DNA from: JADJSS01 sp046329815
Lineage (GTDB): Bacteria > Bacteroidota > Bacteroidia > Chitinophagales > JADIYW01
DNA: 64,000 nucleotides
Reading direction: 5' to 3'
Assembly: GCA_046329815.1 (NCBI GenBank)
Contig: JAXLTY010000001.1
Coordinates: 1,922,001 to 1,986,000, forward strand
A program made the position numbers and the translations under genes. The notes beneath the pieces were generated by a model. The model saw only the letters and a list, made by a program, of their open reading frames with translations. It was not told the origin of the DNA and did no database searches. This document shows, piece after piece, positions 61,814-64,000 of this stretch; within the stretch, counting starts at the first letter, position 1, and each line of letters begins with the position of its first letter.

Positions 61814-63541
61814 ATGAAATCACTAATAAAATTTATTTGCTGTATGTTACTCTTGTTTTTAGGAAAAAACATACAAGCACAAACAACTGCTTCAACAGAA
61901 AGCAGCACTACAAAAAACCATAGCTTTATGCTGTCTGTTAGAGCTGGCTATGATTTTCCGTGGTATTACAGCAGCACACCATACATAAAGTATAAAGGTG
62001 GCGTTATGACAGGTATTTCCGCCGATTATTATTGGAAATATATTGGCGTTGGTTTAGATGTCGATTATATGCGCAATAAACCTAAGAGTACTTATCCAAC
62101 TGCTAATTTGCAAAATTTCGGTGCTACACCAATTACTTCTTTCAGTAATACAAACAAAGCTGTTAATCGAATTTTTTTCGGTATTGGGCCAGATTTTAGA
62201 TATTATACTAAAAACAAAAAGTTTGTTGCCGAAATAAATACAAGAGTTGGCATGGCTGTAATTAATGGTGGCAGAACCGAATTGCGCGAAACCACAACAC
62301 CAACTAATTATTTACTGAATTTTCACGCCGGTTATGATGAAAAAACTGCGTTATCGGTAAAAGGACAATTACGTTTATCTTATTTCTTTCATAAAAATAT
62401 TGGTGTACACGTTGGCACTTATTATATGCGCCATTTTGATGTAGCAGAGAAAGTAGATGCAGCTACAGGCATGACAGCAAAATATCAACCATTCAGTACG
62501 AGTGCCGGCACAAATACCTACAGTGGAGCTTCTTCAGTTCGTACTAAATCATGTGATTGTGACATTGCGTCTGTTGGTGTATTTGTAGGACTTACTTATA
62601 ATTTAGATTTTGGAAAAACGAAAGAGAAATCTTCTAATCATACACTTATTGTTACGGCAAAAGACAAGTACACAAACGAAGTATTACCCAATACAATTGT
62701 CTATTTAAAAGATAATGCTAATACCATTATTCAAACAGCAACAACAGATAATAATGGTGTTGTAAAATTTGTAAAAATTAAACCGGATAATTATCGAATT
62801 GACGGAACTTTAAACAATATTGCTTTAGACAACAACAGCGTTTCTAAAACAGAATTAACAAACAAAAAGACAGTAGAAAAAGAAATTCTGTATAGCGATA
62901 GAAACTTTATTATCAAAGGAAGAGTCTTTGTTTGTAATACAACAACACCTATTTCAGGTATAACCGTAGTTTTGGAAAATAATGATTTAGCATTTAGAAA
63001 AACTACGCAAACTAATGCAAATGGCGAGTATTTATTACAACTTCCTTCAACCGGCGAATATAATCTGTACGGCAAAAAAGACAATTATTTTTCGCAAATC
63101 GAAAGAGTAGTAAGTGCTAATTACAACAGAGACAAAAACTTGTTTGTAAAATTAGAGATGTGTTCCGAATTGATCGATTGCGACAAAGCCATTAAACTCA
63201 ATAATATTTTGTTTGATGTAGATAAGTTTGATATTAAAGATGCTGCAAAACCGGAATTAAATAAGTTAGTGCAATTTATGAAAGACAATCCTACGGTAAA
63301 AGTAGAAGTAAGTTCTCATACAGACAGCAGAGCAAGCACTGAATACAATCAAACACTATCACAAAAACGTGCTGATGCATCTGTTGATTATATCGTTTCG
63401 CAAGGAATTTCAAGAGAGAGAATAATTGGCAAAGGTTATGGCGAAACAAAATTATTAAATGGCTGCGCGGATGGTGTCACATGCACAGAAGCACAACATG
63501 CTATTAACCGCAGAACAGAAATGAAAGTGCTTTGCAAGTAA
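61814..63541 (+). CDS. OmpA-family outer-membrane protein with CRD-like domains
   Basis: The 575-residue protein has a signal peptide (ending NIQAQ), an outer-membrane beta-barrel-like domain (about 35-270), two carboxypeptidase-regulatory-like domains (about 278-370 and 373-445) and a C-terminal OmpA peptidoglycan-binding domain (about 455-575: LFDVDKFDIKDAAKPELNKL, SSHTDSRASTEYNQTLSQKRA). The OmpA part is similar to that of the protein at 26458. It is the central member of the lipoprotein cluster and probably links outer membrane, partners and peptidoglycan. Confidence 0.88.
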   Translation: MKSLIKFICCMLLLFLGKNIQAQTTASTESSTTKNHSFMLSVRAGYDFPWYYSSTPYIKYKGGVMTGISADYYWKYIGVGLDVDYMRNKPKSTYPTANLQNFGATPITSFSNTNKAVNRIFFGIGPDFRYYTKNKKFVAEINTRVGMAVINGGRTELRETTTPTNYLLNFHAGYDEKTALSVKGQLRLSYFFHKNIGVHVGTYYMRHFDVAEKVDAATGMTAKYQPFSTSAGTNTYSGASSVRTKSCDCDIASVGVFVGLTYNLDFGKTKEKSSNHTLIVTAKDKYTNEVLPNTIVYLKDNANTIIQTATTDNNGVVKFVKIKPDNYRIDGTLNNIALDNNSVSKTELTNKKTVEKEILYSDRNFIIKGRVFVCNTTTPISGITVVLENNDLAFRKTTQTNANGEYLLQLPSTGEYNLYGKKDNYFSQIERVVSANYNRDKNLFVKLEMCSELIDCDKAIKLNNILFDVDKFDIKDAAKPELNKLVQFMKDNPTVKVEVSSHTDSRASTEYNQTLSQKRADASVDYIVSQGISRERIIGKGYGETKLLNGCADGVTCTEAQHAINRRTEMKVLCK

Positions 63542-63574
63542 GCACAGAATTAAATCACTAATAAAAATAATAAA

Positions 63575-64000
63575 ATGAAATTACAAATTCACGAACTCAA
63601 AAATTTGACTACAAAAACTATGAGTAAAAAAATAAATTTTAAATCAAGTATAACAGCCATGGCAATGTTGCTTTTATTAATAACCGGATTAGCAACGAGC
63701 TGTAAAAAAACAACTTGTAACTATGCACCATGTACTGTGCGCGATTCTATTAATATATCTACTGGGCGTGATGACTCAGGCAAAGTAGATCCAAATTGGA
63801 TAGTTACAAATAGTCCATATACGCCACCAGGCAGAACTCCTGTTATCATAAAACCAGGTGATGCTACATGGCAGCAATCAACTTCAATAGTAGGAACAAA
63901 TGCAGGTTGGATAAATTGTACCGGAAAACCATATGACAACGTGAATAATTTAAACGGAAATTACACCTACGAAACTTCATTTACTATTACCAATAATACC
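63575..64000 (+). CDS. Lipoprotein, 3' end beyond the window
   Basis: The frame is open from the ATG at 63575 to the window end (142 codons). An alternative ATG lies 15 codons in (MSKKINFK). The signal ends with the lipobox LATSC at about residue 43, then KKTT. The long N-region is like those of the other lipoproteins in the cluster. The visible mature part (NYAPCTVRDSINISTG, DPNWIVTNSPY, GWINCTG) looks like a beta-sandwich domain. It lies 33 bp after the OmpA gene. Confidence 0.72.
   Translation, partial: MKLQIHELKNLTTKTMSKKINFKSSITAMAMLLLLITGLATSCKKTTCNYAPCTVRDSINISTGRDDSGKVDPNWIVTNSPYTPPGRTPVIIKPGDATWQQSTSIVGTNAGWINCTGKPYDNVNNLNGNYTYETSFTITNNT

Overview
This window looks like a chromosomal segment of an AT-rich member of the Bacteroidota. 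Several features point that way: type IX secretion (T9SS) genes and cargo with C-terminal sorting domains, lipoproteins whose lipobox is followed by Lys-Lys, LytTR-type two-component systems, a propeller-type sensor kinase, TTG and GTG starts, and promoters with a TTG box about 19-21 bp upstream of TAnnTTTG. I see no rRNA, tRNA, CRISPR array, transposase or clear prophage. The first and last genes run off the window.

Layout. 1-783: 3' end of an unrecognised gene. 932-3278: M42 aminopeptidase with a lipocalin-like secreted protein, then thiG. 3312-4628: zinc-ribbon membrane protein. 4694-16142: two minus-strand T9SS cargo proteins, one of 2540 residues. 16298-17413: thiH, so the thiazole genes thiG and thiH lie 13 kb apart. 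17482-22554: porQ-cmk, a fatty-acid desaturase and rpsA behind a textbook promoter. 22615-26180: a CpcT/CpeT-like gene with a probable frameshift, a lipoprotein, pckA and queE. 26458-33649: a PorE-like OmpA protein, rarA-kdsA, small envelope proteins and pyrD. 33628-38105: minus-strand operon of propeller sensor kinase, LytTR regulator and GNAT acetyltransferase. 38610-44671: a fatty-acid beta-oxidation operon (TetR regulator, then genes in the order fadN-fadA-fadE). 44790-45674: a small membrane protein and a 21-bp repeat array with two opposed halves. 45675-48056: M43 metalloprotease exported by T9SS. 48186-52168: operon of a DJ-1/AraC regulator, an unknown protein and an M1-aminopeptidase homologue lacking all active-site residues. 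52218-58537: DinB proteins, a LytTR regulator divergent from a hybrid kinase, a group III truncated haemoglobin and unknowns. 58570-64000: a run of lipoproteins around an OmpA-family protein.

How the genes fit together. PorQ, the PorE-like protein, the two adhesin-like proteins and the M43 protease together indicate an active T9SS surface-export route. The beta-oxidation block is a complete acyl-CoA degradation module with a likely local repressor. Housekeeping genes (rpsA, cmk, pyrD, kdsA, rarA, pckA, queE) are interspersed singly or in pairs.

The most unusual items are: (1) the M1-family pseudoenzyme with HExxH and its distal Glu all replaced; (2) the two-armed 21-bp repeat array in the 672-bp gap at 45003-45674; (3) a short intergenic motif that could fold as a pseudoknot, repeated in front of three genes of the lipoprotein/OmpA cluster; (4) a 20-20-20 inverted repeat between thiH and an adhesin; (5) ACTTACGACT-type short repeats at three loci, one inside pyrD.
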